From NCBI GenBank assembly GCA_021397845.1, contig CM038045.1:123238496-123302495 (forward strand): DNA of 64,000 nucleotides, given 5' to 3'. Both the position numbers and the translations under genes were made by a program. The DNA comes from Areca catechu. Lineage: Eukaryota > Streptophyta > Magnoliopsida > Arecales > Arecaceae. Positions 62,380-64,000 of the stretch are shown here, in pieces; position 1 is the first letter of the stretch; each line of letters starts with the position of its first letter. The notes below the pieces were generated by a model. The model did not search any database. It worked only from the letters and a program-made list of their open reading frames with translations, and was not told the DNA's origin.

Positions 62380-63070
62380 TAGGGTAGCGTCGTAAATTTT
62401 CGAAGCTTGCCGCTTTTTTCCGGGTGTTCTCCCTGGGATCCCTAATTTCATTCGCTCGCACCGCCTCCAGCAACCCTCTCCCTCCCTTCTCCTCCATCTC
62501 CTCTTCCTCTCTCTCCTCCTTCGTTCGCACCGGCGATCGCTATCTCCGAGACTTCTCCGGTCCTCGGTCCTCCATCGATGCGGCGAGGACAGCGAGAGGG
62601 AGAGAGAGGCCAAGATCGCCTTCCTCCGCCTCTGTTCCCCTCGACGGCGTCTACGCCTCCTCCTCGCCGCCGCCCCCTCGAGGGTTCCACGGCTGCCTCG
62701 TGCCCTTCGCCCGCCGTCCCCGCCCATCCAAGAAAACCAGTACAAGACGAAAGGGATGTCTTATATTCCGCCTCATCTCCGAACGGCCGCAGCTAGTCCC
62801 GCTCTATCCCCACTGCGGTGAGTCCCTCATCGCACCACCGCGAAGCCTTCCACCGGAATCCTAGAGACCGTCCGGTCGCTCCTCTCTTCCATCCCCAGGG
62901 ATAGCGCCGCCGCCGCCGCGGCCGCCGCCTCCTTCCTCGCACCCGGCCGCCGGCCCAGCGCTGACGGTGGCCTCCTCGTGTCTCAGCACTCGAGGGCGCT
63001 CTCCGTGCTGGAGCCTGTCTTGGATCAATGGAAGCCTTCTGGTCGTGTTCTTGCTCTCAGTCCCGAGCAG
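62380..63070 (+). CDS. GC-rich first-exon-like region of a host gene (unrecognised)
   Basis: A sharp switch to GC- and CTCC-rich sequence follows AT-rich DNA. Several overlapping frames stay open. The most protein-like is 62846-63070: ILETVRSLLSSIPRDSAAAA, then SFLAPGRRPSADGGLLVSQH and SRALSVLEPVLDQWKPSGRV, ending LSPEQ|GTATTC, a plausible donor at 63069. The longest frame (from 62424) starts with GTG, not ATG, and ends at 62864, so frame choice is uncertain. GCG|GTGAGT at 62817 is another donor candidate. Could be an N-terminal organelle-targeted region (Ser/Arg/Pro-rich). Product unknown. Confidence 0.4.
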
Positions 63071-63566
63071 GTATTCGTTTAGCTACTCCTTTCTGGATGT
63101 TTCTTGTAGTGGAGCCATTTGTGCTGCGCTTAGGTCACGATTTTCTGGTTTGTGGAACGTATTTTTGGGTTTTGTTGGCCGGTTTAGATTGTCAGGCTCT
63201 TTGGTTAATGCCTTAATATCTTTTTAGGTCTGTCTCAGTTTTGTGTTATATTTGGAATTCATTGAGTTTACTGGTATCCTTCTTGCATATTAGGCTTTGT
63301 TGGTTTCTTGGATCTTTTTACCATCTCCTTTTTCTGGTTCTTTAGACAGATTAGGTTTGTTTATTCTCTTGGATAATGCTTTAATGATTAATCTTTTTAG
63401 GTCCATTTGTGGTTGGGGGTAATTTGGCATGGAAAAATAAATTTCATATCAAAGTTTGATATAAATAGAAGAAGAGAAAGATGGTAAAAATTATGACAGA
63501 TTTATGTTTAAGAATCTTACTCTCCTGGCTGATTCCTTATTCATGGAAGTAGATCCATCCTTTGCA

Positions 63567-63674
63567 GGACTCTTAAGTGTTCAATCTTTCTTCTTGGGCA
63601 TGACAATCACCCCCAAGGAACACAAGGTTAGGCAGTTCTTTAGCAGAAGCCCTGAAGCTTGTTTTGCTGATTGG
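63567..63674 (+). CDS. second exon candidate of the same host gene (unrecognised)
   Basis: CTTTGCAG|GA (acceptor at 63566) to GATTG|GTATGG (donor at 63675) encloses an open frame reading LLSVQSFFLGMTITPKEHKV then RQFFSRSPEACFADW. The upstream continuation LADSLFMEVDPSFA is also open, so the exon may start earlier, near 63500. Codon content looks real, but I do not recognise the family. It continues the plus-strand gene suggested at 62380. Confidence 0.4.
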
Positions 63675-63675
63675 T

Positions 63676-64000
63676 ATGGTTATATATTCTTTTGCTTAAT
63701 AATTAATTTTGTTCCATTTGTTACCCTTCATTTTGAACCCAATTGTGTTAAATAGTGTTGTAGTCTGATCAAAGCATGCAAAATGATTGAGAATGCCATG
63801 GTTAAGGAAGAAAGGCATGTAGGTTATCCTAGAAACTGGATTCAACCTCAAGATGTTTGTGTGTATATATGATTAGTGCTGATGACTGGTTGGCTTTTAA
63901 TTAGGATGGGAACTTTTTATACAGCCTAGGCCTGGTTCACCACATCCTTGGAAATTGGAATCTCCACTCTTTGTTCTCGGATTAGGATGTCTCCTTTATA
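63676..64000. other. intron-like sequence to window end
   Basis: T-rich, stops in all plus frames, no repeats recognised; consistent with an intron of the gene at the right edge. Confidence 0.35.

Overview
This is a gene-poor, repeat-dense stretch of a large plant nuclear genome. Almost everything recognisable is retrotransposon, and the recognisable families (Ty1/copia with Sirevirus-like and Angela-like features, Ty3/gypsy of the Tat lineage with a second RNase H, a CACTA-type DNA transposon end, a tRNA-derived SINE) occur together only in plants. GC-rich coding tracts next to very AT-rich spacers would fit a monocot such as a palm, but I cannot prove the species.

Layout. (1) 1-4530, minus: front half of a Sirevirus-like copia element (integrase, protease, gag, tRNA-Met primer site, 1.47-kb LTR carrying a cluster of a 14-bp palindrome). 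It is inserted into (2) 4531-10177, plus: the 3' third of a Tat-type gypsy element (tandem array, antisense extra gene, polypurine tract, 1.9-kb LTR). (3) 10178-14200: AT-rich tandem repeats and low-complexity DNA. (4) 14.2-17.1 kb: broken pieces of host genes, namely an unrecognised N-terminal exon, a bromodomain fragment and five exons of an integrin-linked-kinase-like protein kinase. (5) 17115-19784: a solo copia LTR containing a second solo LTR and a GGTACGGTATGG-rich repeat. (6) 19.8-21.3 kb: an old copia remnant. (7) 23655-26360: a short copia element with both LTRs but only gag and protease. (8) 26637-36035, minus: a complete but decayed 9.4-kb Angela-like copia element with exact AACTC target duplications. 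(9) 36.5-42.9 kb: a CACTA end, relics of LTR elements with Athila-type primer sites, and a truncated copia LTR. (10) 42.9-50.45 kb, minus: a second Tat element with RT, two RNase H domains, integrase, tandem arrays and antisense gene. (11) 51.27-56.28 kb, plus: the 3' part of a third Tat element. (12) 56.28-60.4 kb: a 1,167-bp tandem duplication resembling a promoter and 5' leader, one copy invaded by a head-to-tail pair of inverted-repeat elements and by a SINE. (13) 60.4-64.0 kb: probably the start of a host gene with short coding-like exons that I do not recognise.

The most interesting signal is shared by the three Tat elements. Each carries, between integrase and the 3' LTR, a gene on the strand opposite to gag-pol. 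In all three this gene has two short introns of nearly the same length and identical phase (phase 1, 88/91/91 bp; phase 0, 75/76/79 bp), and ends in a coiled coil with a conserved C-terminal segment. Introns can persist there because the element's own RNA genome is the other strand. A second signal is the palindrome AAGTGTCGACACTT, clustered in the LTRs of two unrelated copia elements and in one untranslated leader.

No coding region here is clearly intact and functional; nearly all carry stops or frameshifts. Family assignments come from reading motifs by eye, not from database searches.
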